DNA from: Paracraurococcus ruber
GTDB taxonomy: Bacteria > Pseudomonadota > Alphaproteobacteria > Acetobacterales > Acetobacteraceae
DNA: 37,736 bases
Assembly (NCBI RefSeq): GCF_004353985.1
Contig: NZ_SMOA01000041.1
Location: forward strand, 1 to 37,736
Reading direction: 5' to 3'
Shown: in pieces, positions 11,278 to 20,420 of the stretch
Layout: the number at the start of each line of letters is the position of its first letter
Numbering within the stretch: the first letter of the stretch is position 1
Notes under the pieces: model-generated
Seen by the model: only the letters and a program-made list of their open reading frames with translations
Told to the model about the DNA's origin: nothing
Databases searched by the model: none
Program-made: the position numbers and the translations under genes

Positions 11278-12173
11278 ATCACCCGCCTCGGGTCCAGCGC
11301 GTCGCGCAGCCCGTCGCCGAGGAAATTGATGCTGACCACCGTCAGGAAGATCGCAAGGCCGGGGAAGATCGCCCAGTGCGGCGCGAAATCCAGGTTGTCC
11401 TTCGCGTCGAAGAGCAGCCGCCCCCAGGTCGGGATGTCCGGCGGGAAGCCGAGGCCGAGGAAGGACAGCGTGCTCTCGGCGATGATGGCGGCGGCGATGT
11501 CGATGGTCGCGGCCACGATCACCGGCCCAAGCGCATTCGGCAGGATGTGGCGGGTGACGAGGCGCCAGCGGGACGCGCCGAGGGCGCGGGCCGCCTCCAC
11601 GAACTCCTTCTCCCGCAGCGAGAAGAACTGGGCGCGGACCAGGCGGGCCACCTGCATCCAGTTGAACAGGCCGATGATGGTGACGATCAGGATGAAGACC
11701 CCGACCTCCGGCCCCACCACCTCCTTCAGGCTGTCCCGGAACAGGTAGATGATCAGCAGCAGCAGCGGCAGCTGGGGAAGGGAAAGGAACAGGTCCGTCA
11801 CCCACATCAGCACGGCGTCCAGCTTGCCGCCGGCCATGCCCGCGATGGCGCCGACCGCGACCCCGACCGTGACCGCCACCGCCATGGCGGCGAAGCCGAC
11901 CGCGAGCGAGATGCGGCCGCCATACATGATGCGCGCCAGAAGGTCCTGCCCCAGATCGTCATTGCCCAGGGGATGCGCCCAGGAAGGGCCGGCGAGGCGG
12001 GCGGAGAAGTCGATCTCGTCGATCGGCAGGGTCCAGAACAGGGGCCCGACCAGCACGCCGAGGATCAGCACCGCCAGCACCACCGCGCTGACCACCGCCA
12101 GCCGGTGCTTGCGGAAGCGCCGCCAGGCCTCGCCCCAGGGGCCGACGCGCTTGCGGGCGGCCGGCGCGGCCAT
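11274..12173 (-). CDS. dppC: Peptide/nickel ABC transporter permease (DppC type)
   Basis: This is a 299-residue inner-membrane protein. A basic N-terminus (RRFRKHRLA) precedes the first helix, followed by the extracytoplasmic [20 protein letters not shown] region that is diagnostic of DppC/OppC, and the coupling loop [25 protein letters not shown] split over about 185-210. It forms the channel with DppB. I choose the ATG at 12173, seven bases after the DppB stop, because the sequence from there matches family N-termini. An ATG at 12215 in the same frame would add 14 residues overlapping DppB and has no ribosome-binding site; 12173 also has only a weak one, so the start is not certain. Confidence 0.92.
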   Translation of the reverse strand: MAAPAARKRVGPWGEAWRRFRKHRLAVVSAVVLAVLILGVLVGPLFWTLPIDEIDFSARLAGPSWAHPLGNDDLGQDLLARIMYGGRISLAVGFAAMAVAVTVGVAVGAIAGMAGGKLDAVLMWVTDLFLSLPQLPLLLLIIYLFRDSLKEVVGPEVGVFILIVTIIGLFNWMQVARLVRAQFFSLREKEFVEAARALGASRWRLVTRHILPNALGPVIVAATIDIAAAIIAESTLSFLGLGFPPDIPTWGRLLFDAKDNLDFAPHWAIFPGLAIFLTVVSINFLGDGLRDALDPRRVI

Positions 12174-12180
12174 GGCCGGG

Positions 12181-13140
12181 CTAGCGGTAGCTGATGCGGG
12201 GATCGAGCCAGCCATAGAGGATATCCGCGACCAGGTTGAAGAAGATGACGAGGGCGGCGAAGACGAAGGTCACCGCCATGATCACCGGCGTGTCGTTCGA
12301 CAGGATGGAGGTGATCAGCAGGGACCCGATGCCCGGGACGCGGAAGATCTGCTCGGTGACGATGGCGCCGCCGAACACCGCGGGCATCTGCAGCGCCACC
12401 AGGGTCACCACCGGGATCATGGCGTTCCGCACGACATGCCGCAGGGTGACGCGGCTCTCGGGCAGGCCCTTGGCGCGCGCCGTCGTCACATGGTCCAGCC
12501 GCACCACGTCCAGCACGGCGGACCGGACGAAGCGGGTCCAGGCGGCGCCCTGGAACAGGCCCAGCACGGCGATGGGCATGATGGACTGCTTGAGCTGCGC
12601 CCACCACCAGGCCAGCCCGGTGGCATCGATCTTCGTCGAGTAGACGAAGGGCAGCCAGTCCAGGTGGATGGAGAACAGCAGGATCAGCAGCAGGCCGGTG
12701 AAGAAGGTCGGCAGGGAAAAGCCGACGAAGGCCAGCGTGTTCGCCACCTGGTCGAACAGCGAATAGGGCCGGGTCGCCGCCATGACGCCGACCGGCAGCG
12801 CGATGCACAGTGCCAGCACCTGCGACGCGCCGATCACCGCGACGGTGGTCGGCAGCCGCTGCAGGATCAGGTCGTCCACCGGGATGCGGCTGATGAAGGA
12901 ATAGCCCCAGTCACCCTGCAGCATCGACCCCAGCCAGGCAAAGTAGCGCAGGTAGATCGGGTCATCGAGCCCGAGGCTGGCGCGCAGGTTCTGCCGCACC
13001 TCGGGCGGGATCGCCGGGTTGGTCGCCAACTCCTCGAACGGATCGCCCGGCGCCAGCGCCAGCACGGTGAACAGGATGACGCTGATCCCGAGCAGGCTCG
13101 GGATCGCGATCAGCACGCGGCGGAGCAGGTACTGGGTCAC
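12181..13140 (-). CDS. dppB: Peptide/nickel ABC transporter permease (DppB type)
   Basis: This is a 319-residue inner-membrane protein that begins with the family's MxxYLLRRVL-type N-terminal helix, then APGDPF, and ends with the DILYGWLDPRI-type signature (ADILYGWLDPRISYR) of DppB/OppB permeases. The coupling loop lies in TTARAKGLPESRVTLRHV. Start is GTG at 13140, seven bases after the binding-protein stop. With DppC it forms the transport channel. It is the second gene of the five-gene operon. Confidence 0.94.
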   Translation of the reverse strand: MTQYLLRRVLIAIPSLLGISVILFTVLALAPGDPFEELATNPAIPPEVRQNLRASLGLDDPIYLRYFAWLGSMLQGDWGYSFISRIPVDDLILQRLPTTVAVIGASQVLALCIALPVGVMAATRPYSLFDQVANTLAFVGFSLPTFFTGLLLILLFSIHLDWLPFVYSTKIDATGLAWWWAQLKQSIMPIAVLGLFQGAAWTRFVRSAVLDVVRLDHVTTARAKGLPESRVTLRHVVRNAMIPVVTLVALQMPAVFGGAIVTEQIFRVPGIGSLLITSILSNDTPVIMAVTFVFAALVIFFNLVADILYGWLDPRISYR

Positions 13141-13147
13141 GCGCCCG

Positions 13148-14944
13148 TCACGCCTCCCGGTACCAGTCCTGCAGCGCCCACATGGTGCTGTCCCAGGCGG
13201 ACAGGACGGGGCGCAGCGTGTTCAGGCTGGCGCTGACCAGCGGCCGCCGCACCACCGGGATGACATGGTTGCTGCCCACCACGATGTCGTTCATGCGGAT
13301 GAACAGCGCGGCGCGCTTCACCGGGTCCAGCTCCGCCTCCGCCGCGCGGACCGCGGCGTCGTACTCCTCGCTGCGGAAGCGCGGGGCGTTGCGCCCCTGC
13401 CAGTTGTTGGCCTTGGCGGCGCATTCCCAGGACGCGAACTGCGACATGAAGCGCTGCGGATCCGCCTGCGTCATGGTCGTCGTGTACATCTGCATGTCGG
13501 CGTAGAATTTCGGGAAGGTGTCCGGGTTCGCCACGTCCGAGGAGAAGAAGACCGAGGCGACGATCGACTTGAGCTCGAGGTCGATGCCGCAGCGGCCGGC
13601 CGCCTGCTTGACGATCTGCTGGGTGCGCTGGCGCGGCGCGTTGACCGAGGTCTGAAACAGGAATTTCAGCCGGACATTGCCCTTGGCGCGGATGCCGTCG
13701 CGGCCGCGCGCCCAGCCGGCGGCGTCCAGGATCTCGTTCGCGCGGGCGATGTTGAACTCCCACCGCATGTTGGACGACCGGAAGCGGTCCGGCGCATGCA
13801 GGAAGTTGGACGCGGCCGGGCCGCCGCGGCCATAGATGAACTGGCTGACCGAGTTGCGGTCGACCAGCAGCGCCATGGCCTGCCGCACCGCGGGGTCGGA
13901 GAAGGCGGGGTGCGTCGTCTTGATCGAGGATCGCTCGCCGTCCACCTCCTGGCTCGGGTCGGTGGTGTTGAGCTGGATATGCTCGATGTTGCTGCCTTCG
14001 ATGATGTTGACCTTGCCGCGGTTGGCGGCTTCCAGCCGCAGCAGCAGCTCGTCCTCCACCTGCAGGTTCCAGGCATAGTCGAAATCGCCGGTCTGCAGCA
14101 CGGCGCGGGCGGCCGAGACGGCGTCGCCGCCGCCCTTGACCTCGATCGTGTCGAAGAAGGGCCGGTTCTCGCCGTGATAGTTCTGGAACAGCTCGCCGCG
14201 CAGCACGTCGCCGGGCGCGAAGCTGGCGAAGCGGTAGGGTCCGGTGCCGACCGGGCGGATGTTGTTGGGGGCGTCCCGCGCATTCGGGCCGTTGAAGCTG
14301 CCGAACAGGTGCTTCGGGATCAGCGCGCCGCTGGCCGAGCAGAAGGCATCCGCCCAGAAGGGCGTCGGCTTGTCGAATTCCACCCGCACGGTGAAGTCGT
14401 CCACCTTCACCACATTGACCCCGGTATAGGAGCCGGAGGTGGTGGCGGCGGTCTGCGGGTTGCGGGCGAATTCCCAGTTGAAGACGACGTCGTCGGCCGA
14501 GAAGTCCTGGCCGTCATGCCATTTCACGCCGCGCTTCAGCTTCCAGGTGACGCTGCGGCCGTTCTCCGCCAGGCCGCCATTCTCGACCGAGGGGATCTCG
14601 GCGGCCAGCACCGGCACCAGCGTGCCATCGGTGGCCCAGCCGGCCAGCGGCTCGTAGAAGACCCGCGCCGCGTCCTGGTTGGTGGTGCCCACCGCGAAAT
14701 GGATGTTCGGCAGGGTGGAGGCCTGCCAGTATAGGATCTTCAGCGCGCCGCCGCCGCCGCGCCGGGTGGCCCGGTAGGCCGGCTGGTTCTGCGCCGCGGC
14801 CGGCGCCGCGCCGGCGATGGCCAGCAGCTGCGTCGCCATCGGCGCGGTCAGGCCCACCGTCGCCAGGCGGCGCACGAAGCCGCGGCGGGACAGCGCCCCG
14901 CGCTGCACGCGCCCGATCAGCTGCCGCAGATCGTCTTCCGTCAT
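13148..14944 (-). CDS. Peptide/nickel ABC transporter substrate-binding protein, Tat-exported
   Basis: This is a 598-residue SBP_bac_5-family protein. A twin-arginine signal (SRRGFV, 19-24, then a hydrophobic stretch ending in AAAQ near 51) sends it folded to the periplasm. The mature protein has the family's LKRGVKWHDGQDFSADDVVFN signature, split around residues 130-150. The ATG at 14944 has GGGAGAGCGAGGG directly upstream; an upstream in-frame start at 15031 would bury the Tat signal and is rejected. It is the first gene of the dpp-type operon and sets its specificity. Its ligand is not predictable from sequence alone. Confidence 0.93.
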   Translation of the reverse strand: MTEDDLRQLIGRVQRGALSRRGFVRRLATVGLTAPMATQLLAIAGAAPAAAQNQPAYRATRRGGGGALKILYWQASTLPNIHFAVGTTNQDAARVFYEPLAGWATDGTLVPVLAAEIPSVENGGLAENGRSVTWKLKRGVKWHDGQDFSADDVVFNWEFARNPQTAATTSGSYTGVNVVKVDDFTVRVEFDKPTPFWADAFCSASGALIPKHLFGSFNGPNARDAPNNIRPVGTGPYRFASFAPGDVLRGELFQNYHGENRPFFDTIEVKGGGDAVSAARAVLQTGDFDYAWNLQVEDELLLRLEAANRGKVNIIEGSNIEHIQLNTTDPSQEVDGERSSIKTTHPAFSDPAVRQAMALLVDRNSVSQFIYGRGGPAASNFLHAPDRFRSSNMRWEFNIARANEILDAAGWARGRDGIRAKGNVRLKFLFQTSVNAPRQRTQQIVKQAAGRCGIDLELKSIVASVFFSSDVANPDTFPKFYADMQMYTTTMTQADPQRFMSQFASWECAAKANNWQGRNAPRFRSEEYDAAVRAAEAELDPVKRAALFIRMNDIVVGSNHVIPVVRRPLVSASLNTLRPVLSAWDSTMWALQDWYREA

Positions 14945-15158
14945 CCCTCGCTCTCCCGGTTCCTGGGGCACCGCCGCCGCGGCCGGGCGGTGCCGAACAT
15001 CCCTGCTGCGCCGGCCTCGGCCGGCGGCCATGATGCCTCAAGGTCTGCAAACCCCATGCCGGGCAAGGGCCCGGCGCCGGCGGCGCTTCCTTACAGAATC
15101 TTTACCATGTGCAACAGCCCCGCCGGCCCCGTGCAGCTTGTTCCGGCCGGCCGCGGCT
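14945..15158 (-). promoter_or_regulatory. Probable promoter region of the peptide-transporter operon
   Basis: This 214-base gap separates the M20 amidohydrolase from the transporter operon. It holds an AT-richer island at 15089-15113 that stands out from the surrounding DNA. Read on the minus strand it contains TTGCAC, a plausible -35 element, followed by AAGATTCTGTAA, but no well-spaced consensus -10. The gap is long enough for the operon to have its own promoter. Confidence 0.3.
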
Positions 15159-16358
15159 TCAATCCCGGATCATGCCGAGTTCCTGGTCCACGACGCCCGC
15201 CCAATAGGCAATGCCGAGCGGGATGATGGCGTCGTTGAAGTCGAAATGCGGAGTGTGCAGGCCGGCGGCCACGCCGCCGCCGGGGGTGGCGCCGCCGATG
15301 AACATGAAGGCCCCGGGCCGGGCCTGCAGCATCAGGGCGAAGTCCTCCGCGCCCATCACCGGCGGGTGGCTGGGATCCACCGCCCCCTGGCCGACCACGC
15401 CGACGGCGGCGGCGATCGCCAGGTCCGTCTGCGCCGCATGGTTCACCAGGGCGGGCGCGCCGCGGCGATAGGCGACCTCGGCCGTCGCGCCATGCAGCGC
15501 GGCCAGGCCCTGCGCCAGCTCGGCGATCCGCCGCTCCAGCAGGTCCCGCACATCGGGGTCGTAGCTGCGGGCCGTTCCGGTCAGCGTCAGCGCCGCCGGC
15601 ATCACATTGGCCGAGCCGGGGGAGCCGCCCTGGATCGACCCGACGCTGAGCACCGCCGCATCCTTCGCCGGGACGTTGCGGCCGATGATGGTCTGCAGGC
15701 CCAGCACGAAATGCGCCTGCACCACCGTCAGGTCGGTCGACAGATGCGGCGCCGCGCCGCCATGGCCGCCGGTGCCGCGGAAGGTCACCTCGAACCGGTC
15801 GGCGGCCGCCAGCGCCGCGCCGGGCCGTATGCAGAATTGCCCGGCCGGCAGGTCCGGCGTGTTGTGCAGCCCATAGACGGCGTCGCAGGGGAAGCGGTCG
15901 AACAGCCCGTCCTCGATCATCGCCCGGGCGCCGCCGCGACCTTCCTCGGCCGGCTGGAAGATCAGGTGGACGGTGCCGGCGAAATCCCGGTGCGCCGCCA
16001 GCCAGCGCGCCGCGCCCAGCAGCATCGCCGTATGGCCGTCATGCCCGCAGGCATGCATCACGCCCGGGTTGGTCGAGGCATGCGGCAGGCCGGTCGCCTC
16101 CTCGATCCGCAGCGCATCCATGTCGGCGCGCAGGCCGATGACGCGCTGGCCCGGCCGGCTGCCCTGGACGGTGCCGACCACGCCCAGGCGCCCGACGCCC
16201 TCCGTCACCGCGATCCCCAGCCGCCGCAGCTCTGCCGCGACCAGTGCGGCGGTGCGGTGCTCCTCCATCCCCATTTCGGGATGCGCGTGGATGTCGCGGC
16301 GGATCGCCGTCAGCTCCGCCTGCCAGGCCGCCACGCCTTCGATGACCGGATGTGCCAT
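15159..16358 (-). CDS. M20 family amidohydrolase (hippurate hydrolase / N-acyl-amino-acid deacylase type)
   Basis: This is a 399-residue cytosolic metallohydrolase. The metal site is visible as HACGHDGHT (about 103-111) and FQPAEEGRGG, with the dimerisation-domain GGHGGAAPH and the terminal HTPHFDFND. These features place it with IAA-amino-acid, hippurate and N-acetyl-diaminopimelate type amidohydrolases, which cut an acyl group from an amino acid. The ATG at 16358 has GGGGCAGGG upstream. It lies upstream of and in the same direction as the peptide importer, so hydrolysing imported acyl-amino acids or peptides is a reasonable inference. It diverges from the F420-associated oxidoreductase at 16480. 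Confidence 0.9.
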   Translation of the reverse strand: MAHPVIEGVAAWQAELTAIRRDIHAHPEMGMEEHRTAALVAAELRRLGIAVTEGVGRLGVVGTVQGSRPGQRVIGLRADMDALRIEEATGLPHASTNPGVMHACGHDGHTAMLLGAARWLAAHRDFAGTVHLIFQPAEEGRGGARAMIEDGLFDRFPCDAVYGLHNTPDLPAGQFCIRPGAALAAADRFEVTFRGTGGHGGAAPHLSTDLTVVQAHFVLGLQTIIGRNVPAKDAAVLSVGSIQGGSPGSANVMPAALTLTGTARSYDPDVRDLLERRIAELAQGLAALHGATAEVAYRRGAPALVNHAAQTDLAIAAAVGVVGQGAVDPSHPPVMGAEDFALMLQARPGAFMFIGGATPGGGVAAGLHTPHFDFNDAIIPLGIAYWAGVVDQELGMIRD

Positions 16359-16479
16359 GACCCTGCCCCGCCCGTCCGGCGGCAGGATGGCCCGCGCCGC
16401 CGCCCCGGGGGAAGGGGGACGGCTGGCGGGCCGGCCGGCTCTGCCGCATGATGCGGCCGGCTTTGGGGAGTGGGCGGCG

Positions 16480-17340
16480 ATGCAGCTCGGGCGCCTCGGC
16501 GTATGGATCCCGACCGACCGGCTGGACGCGGCGGCGCTGCGGGCGCTGCTGCGGGTGGTGGAGGGGCGGGGCTACGGCACGCTCTGGTACCCGGAATCCC
16601 GCGGCTACGAGAGCGTGGCGCTGGCCGGCTTCCTGCTGGCCAACAGCGAAAGGCTCGTCATCGGCAGCAGCATCGCCAACATCTATGCGCGGGACGCCTT
16701 CACCGCCCGCCGCGCGCTGGCGACGCTGAACGGCCTGCATGGCGGCCGCTTCGCGCTCGGCCTCGGCGTCTCCCACATCCCGATGGTGGAGGGGCTGCGC
16801 GGCCACCGCTACGACAAGCCGGTGCCGGCCATGCGCGCCTATCTCGACGGGATCCGCAAGGCGGGGGATGCGCCGCTCGAGGGGCCGGTGCTGCTGGCGG
16901 CCCTGGGCCCGCTGATGCTGAAGCTGGCGGCGGCCGAGAGCGACGGCGCGGTGCCCTACAACGTGACACCGGAGCACACGGCGGAGGCCGCCGCCGCGCT
17001 GGGCCCCGGCAAGGTGCTAGCGGTGGAGCAGAAGGTCTGTGTCGAGACCGACAAGGCGCGTGCCCGCGCGCTGGGGCGCAAGGAGCTGGCGCGCTACATG
17101 ACGCTGCCGAACTACGTGAACAACTGGCTGCGCCTGGGCTTCACCGAGGCGGAGCTGGCCGATGGCGGCAGCGACCGCTTCATCGACGCCATGGTGCTGT
17201 CGGGCGATGCGGCGACGGTGCAGGCCGGGCTGCGCCGGCATTTCGAGGCGGGCGCCACCCATCTCTGCATCCAGCCGGTGACGGAGGAGGGCGACACGCG
17301 CCATCGCGACGCCATGCTGGACGCCCTGGCGGAGACCTGA
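16480..17340 (+). CDS. Luciferase-like (LLM) F420-type oxidoreductase, MSMEG_4141-like
   Basis: This is a 286-residue TIM-barrel protein of the bacterial luciferase superfamily. It has the pattern of the F420-dependent MSMEG_4141 group: LGVWIPTDRL at the start, GYGTLWYPESRGYE (about 31-44), SSIANIYARDAFTARRA and LGLGVSHIPMVEGLRGHRYDKP. This group is predicted to use reduced coenzyme F420 for hydride transfer to an unknown organic substrate. The ATG at 16480 follows GGGGAGTGGG. It is immediately followed by a cupin gene and then by F420-dependent glucose-6-phosphate dehydrogenase and the cof genes, which supports F420 rather than FMN as cofactor. The substrate is unknown. Confidence 0.85.
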   Translation: MQLGRLGVWIPTDRLDAAALRALLRVVEGRGYGTLWYPESRGYESVALAGFLLANSERLVIGSSIANIYARDAFTARRALATLNGLHGGRFALGLGVSHIPMVEGLRGHRYDKPVPAMRAYLDGIRKAGDAPLEGPVLLAALGPLMLKLAAAESDGAVPYNVTPEHTAEAAAALGPGKVLAVEQKVCVETDKARARALGRKELARYMTLPNYVNNWLRLGFTEAELADGGSDRFIDAMVLSGDAATVQAGLRRHFEAGATHLCIQPVTEEGDTRHRDAMLDALAET

Positions 17341-17343
17341 GGC

Positions 17344-17697
17344 ATGGCGGGGGCCGTGAACCTGGCGGCGAAGCTGGCCGGCTTCGCCGATCCCTGGGCG
17401 CCCCGCACGGTCGCCGCGTTCAACGGCCATGACGTCATGGTGGTGAAGGTGCAGGGCGAATTCCACTGGCACAGCCATGCGGAGACGGACGACTTCTTCC
17501 TGGTGCTGGATGGCGTGCTGGACATCGAGCTGCGCGACCGGACGGTGACGCTGCGGGCCGGGGAGCTGTTCGTGGTGCCGCGCGGGGTGGAGCACCGGCC
17601 GGTGGCGCGGGGCGAGGCGCATCTGCTGCTGATCGAGCCGACCGGCACGCCCAACACCGGCGACCCTGCCACCGCCGCGCCGCGGCGGCTGGCCTGA
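17344..17697 (+). CDS. Small cupin-domain protein
   Basis: This is a 117-residue single-domain cupin. Cupin motif 1 is readable as HWHSHAETDDFFLVLDG (about 40-56), giving two histidines and a glutamate as metal ligands. Motif 2 is VPRGVEHRP (79-87), giving a third histidine. Such proteins bind a metal and act as small isomerases, dioxygenases or ligand sensors; the activity here is unknown. It starts three bases after the oxidoreductase stop and is probably co-translated with it, so the two may act on the same compound. Sixty-four bases then separate it from the Fgd homologue. Confidence 0.85.
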   Translation: MAGAVNLAAKLAGFADPWAPRTVAAFNGHDVMVVKVQGEFHWHSHAETDDFFLVLDGVLDIELRDRTVTLRAGELFVVPRGVEHRPVARGEAHLLLIEPTGTPNTGDPATAAPRRLA

Positions 17698-17761
17698 CGG
17701 GCAGGTTCCGGGCCGGCGCCCGGCGCGGTACAACACGGACGGGATCGGGGAGAGGCGGGTT

Positions 17762-18766
17762 ATGCTCAGGCTCGGCTACAAGGCCTCCGCGGAGCAGTTC
17801 GCGCCGGCGCAGTTGCTGGAATTCGGGGTGCTGGCGGAGCAGGCGGGGTTCGAGTCCTGCTTCATCTCCGACCATTTCCAGCCCTGGAAGCACACGGACG
17901 GGCATGCGCCGAACAGCCTGGTCTGGCTGGGGGCGCTGGGCGCGCGGACGAAGACGCTGGTGATGGGCACCAGCGTGCTGACGCCGACCTTCCGCTACCA
18001 CCCCTCCATCGTCGCGCAGGCCTTCGGCACGCTGGGGGCGATGTTCCCCAACCGCGTCATCCTCGGCATCGGCACGGGGGAGGGGCTGAACGAGGTGCCT
18101 TCCACCGGCGCGCCCTGGCCGGAGTTCAAGGAACGCTTCGCCCGGATGCGGGAGGCGGTGCAGCTGATGCGCCGGCTCTGGGCCGAGGAACGCGTCAGCT
18201 TCGAGGGCGAATACTACAAGACCGAGAAGGCGACGATCTACGACCGGCCGAAGGCGCCGGTGCCGATCTATGTCGCGGCCGCCGGCGCGCTGGTGGCGAA
18301 ATATGCAGGGCGCGGCGGCGACGGCTTCATCTGCACCAGCGGCAAGAAGGCCGAGCTCTATACCGAGACGCTGCTACCGAACGTGGCGGCGGGGCTGGAG
18401 GCGGCGGGCCGGCCGAAGCCCTGCTACGAGCGGATGATCGAGGTGAAGGTGAGCTTCGACACCGACCGGCAGCGGGCGCTGGAGGATACGCGGCACTGGG
18501 CGGCGCTGGCGCTCTCGCCCGAGGAGAAGATGTCGGTCGAGGACCCGGCGGAGATGGAGCGGCTGGCCGATGCCCTGCCGCTGGAGCGCGCCGCCAGCCG
18601 CTGGATCGTCTCCGACGATGCGGAGGAGATGGCGGAGCGGATCGGCTGGTACGTGTCGCTGGGCTTCAACCACCTGGTCTTCCATGCGCCTGGGCCGGAC
18701 CAGGCGCGCTTCCTGACCCTGTTCGGGGAGCGGGTGCTGCCCCTGCTGCGCCGCCGCTTCGGGTGA
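17762..18766 (+). CDS. fgd: F420-dependent glucose-6-phosphate dehydrogenase homologue
   Basis: This is a 334-residue protein, collinear from end to end with mycobacterial Fgd1 as I remember it, including [54 protein letters not shown] and NHLVFHAPG. The Fgd1 catalytic histidine and tryptophan (H40, W44) appear as H38 and W42, the active-site glutamate as E107, and the phosphate-binding Lys, Lys, Arg as K195, K256 and R280. All are retained. The enzyme would oxidise glucose-6-phosphate and reduce F420 to F420H2 in the cytosol, supplying the luciferase-like enzymes nearby. GGGGAGAGG precedes the ATG. Its stop overlaps the cofE start by four bases (GTGA). A broader sugar-phosphate specificity cannot be excluded. 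Confidence 0.9.
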   Translation: MLRLGYKASAEQFAPAQLLEFGVLAEQAGFESCFISDHFQPWKHTDGHAPNSLVWLGALGARTKTLVMGTSVLTPTFRYHPSIVAQAFGTLGAMFPNRVILGIGTGEGLNEVPSTGAPWPEFKERFARMREAVQLMRRLWAEERVSFEGEYYKTEKATIYDRPKAPVPIYVAAAGALVAKYAGRGGDGFICTSGKKAELYTETLLPNVAAGLEAAGRPKPCYERMIEVKVSFDTDRQRALEDTRHWAALALSPEEKMSVEDPAEMERLADALPLERAASRWIVSDDAEEMAERIGWYVSLGFNHLVFHAPGPDQARFLTLFGERVLPLLRRRFG

Positions 18767-19503
18767 GCGCGGCGCTGACGCTGGCCGCGCTGCCGGGCAT
18801 CCCGGCGGTGCGGGCGGGCGACGACCTGGGCGGGCTGCTGGCGGCGGGCCTGGCGCGGCTGGGCGCAACGCCCGCCTCGGGCGATGTCCTGGCGGTGGCG
18901 CAGAAGATCGTCAGCAAGGCGGAGGGGCGGAGCGTGCCGCTGGCCTCCGTGACGCCGGGCGCCGAGGCGCAACGGCTGGCGGACGCGACCGGCAAGGATC
19001 CGCGGCTGGTGGAGCTGATCCTGTCGGAAAGCGTCCGGGTGGTACGGGCGCGGCCGAACCTGATCATCGTCGAGCATCGCCTGGGCTTCGTCATGGCCAA
19101 TGCCGGCATCGACCAGTCCAATGTGGGGGAGGAGGGGCATGCGCTGCTGCTGCCCCTGGACCCCGATGGCAGCGCGGCGGGGCTGGCGGCGCGGCTGGGC
19201 ATGGCGGTGGTGATCACCGACAGTTTCGGGCGCGCCTGGCGGCGGGGCACGGTGGGCGTGGCGATCGGCGCCGCCGGCCTGCCGGCGCTGCTGGACCTGC
19301 GCGGGCAGCCGGACCTGTTCGGCCGCACCCTGCAGGTCAGCGTGACCGGCTTCGCCGACGAGGTCGCCGCGGCGGCCGGCCTCGTCATGGGCCAGGGGGC
19401 GGAAGGGCGGCCGGCGGTGCTGGTGCGCGGCCTCGCCTGGGATGCGCCGGCGGCGCCGGCCTCCGCGCTGGTGCGGGTGGGGCCGGAGGATCTGTTCCGG
19501 TGA
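18763..19503 (+). CDS. cofE: Coenzyme F420-0:L-glutamate ligase (CofE / FbiB N-terminal domain)
   Basis: This is a 246-residue protein that adds gamma-linked glutamates to F420-0 using GTP. Family segments are clear: [17 protein letters not shown] (about 39-55), [30 protein letters not shown] and [19 protein letters not shown]. Actinobacterial FbiB carries a C-terminal FMN domain that reduces dehydro-F420-0. That domain is absent here, so this is the stand-alone CofE form. The GTG start sits inside the fgd stop (GTGA at 18763-18766), and its own stop overlaps cofD in the same way. Confidence 0.93.
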   Translation: MSAALTLAALPGIPAVRAGDDLGGLLAAGLARLGATPASGDVLAVAQKIVSKAEGRSVPLASVTPGAEAQRLADATGKDPRLVELILSESVRVVRARPNLIIVEHRLGFVMANAGIDQSNVGEEGHALLLPLDPDGSAAGLAARLGMAVVITDSFGRAWRRGTVGVAIGAAGLPALLDLRGQPDLFGRTLQVSVTGFADEVAAAAGLVMGQGAEGRPAVLVRGLAWDAPAAPASALVRVGPEDLFR

Positions 19504-20420
19504 TCGTCGCGCTGTCGGGCGGCATCGGCGGGGCGAAGCTGGCGCTCGGACTCGCGCGCGTGCTGCCGCCCGAGGAGTTGCTGGTGGTCGCCAACACGGG
19601 CGATGATTTCGAGCATTACGGCCTGACCATCTGCCCCGACATCGACACGCTGACCTACACCCTGGCGGGGCTGGACAACCCGGTGCTGGGTTGGGGCCGG
19701 GCGGATGAGTCCTGGGCCTTCATGGACACGCTGGCCGGGCTGGGCGGCGCCGACTGGTTCCGCCTGGGCGACCGCGACCTGGCGCTGCATGTCCTGCGCA
19801 CGCACCGGCTGCGGATGGGGGAAAGCCTGTCCGCCATCACCGACGACGTCCGGCGGCGCCTGGGTATCGGCCCGCGCATCCTGCCGATGAGCGACGACCC
19901 GGTGCGGACGCGCATCCGCAGCGATGCGGGCTGGATCGACTTCCAGGACTGGTTCGTGCGGCAGCGCGCGGCGCCGGTGGTGCGGGCGGTGGAGTTCGCC
20001 GGCGCGGCCGCAGCGCGGCCGCAGCCGGAGGCGCTGGCGGCGCTGGGCGCCGGGCCGCGCGCCGTGGTGATCTGCCCGAGCAACCCGTTCATCAGCATCG
20101 AGCCGATCCTGGCGGTGCCGGGGATGCGCGATGCCATCCTGGCGTCGGGTGCGCCGGTGGTGGCGGTCTCGCCCATCATCGCCGGGCAGGCGGTGAAGGG
20201 GCCGACGGCGAAGATGTTTGCCGAGCTTGGCGTGGCGCCTTCGGCGGCGGCGGTTGCGGCGCGCTATGCCGGGCTGCTGGCGGGCTATGTGATGGAGGAG
20301 GGCGACGACGCCGAGGGCATCGCGCCGCGCGTGGTCCGGGCCCGCACCCTGATGACGACGCTTGAGGACAAGGTGGCCCTGGCCCGCATGGTGCTGGCGA
20401 CGGCGGATGCGCTGCGGTGA
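19500..20420 (+). CDS. cofD: 2-phospho-L-lactate transferase (CofD/FbiA)
   Basis: This is a 306-residue enzyme that transfers the phospholactate-type (or phosphoenolpyruvyl or phosphoglyceryl) moiety onto the deazaflavin FO. The N-terminal nucleotide-binding segment [33 protein letters not shown] and [11 protein letters not shown] are the hallmark CofD sequences. Length is normal. Its GTG overlaps the cofE stop by four bases (19500-19503) and its stop overlaps cofC, giving strict translational coupling along fgd-cofE-cofD-cofC. Confidence 0.95.
   Translation: MIVALSGGIGGAKLALGLARVLPPEELLVVANTGDDFEHYGLTICPDIDTLTYTLAGLDNPVLGWGRADESWAFMDTLAGLGGADWFRLGDRDLALHVLRTHRLRMGESLSAITDDVRRRLGIGPRILPMSDDPVRTRIRSDAGWIDFQDWFVRQRAAPVVRAVEFAGAAAARPQPEALAALGAGPRAVVICPSNPFISIEPILAVPGMRDAILASGAPVVAVSPIIAGQAVKGPTAKMFAELGVAPSAAAVAARYAGLLAGYVMEEGDDAEGIAPRVVRARTLMTTLEDKVALARMVLATADALR

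Noticed and set aside
12174-12215. Upstream ATG start for DppC
   Set aside because: It would overlap DppB by 35 bases without a ribosome-binding site; the ATG at 12173 fits family N-termini better.
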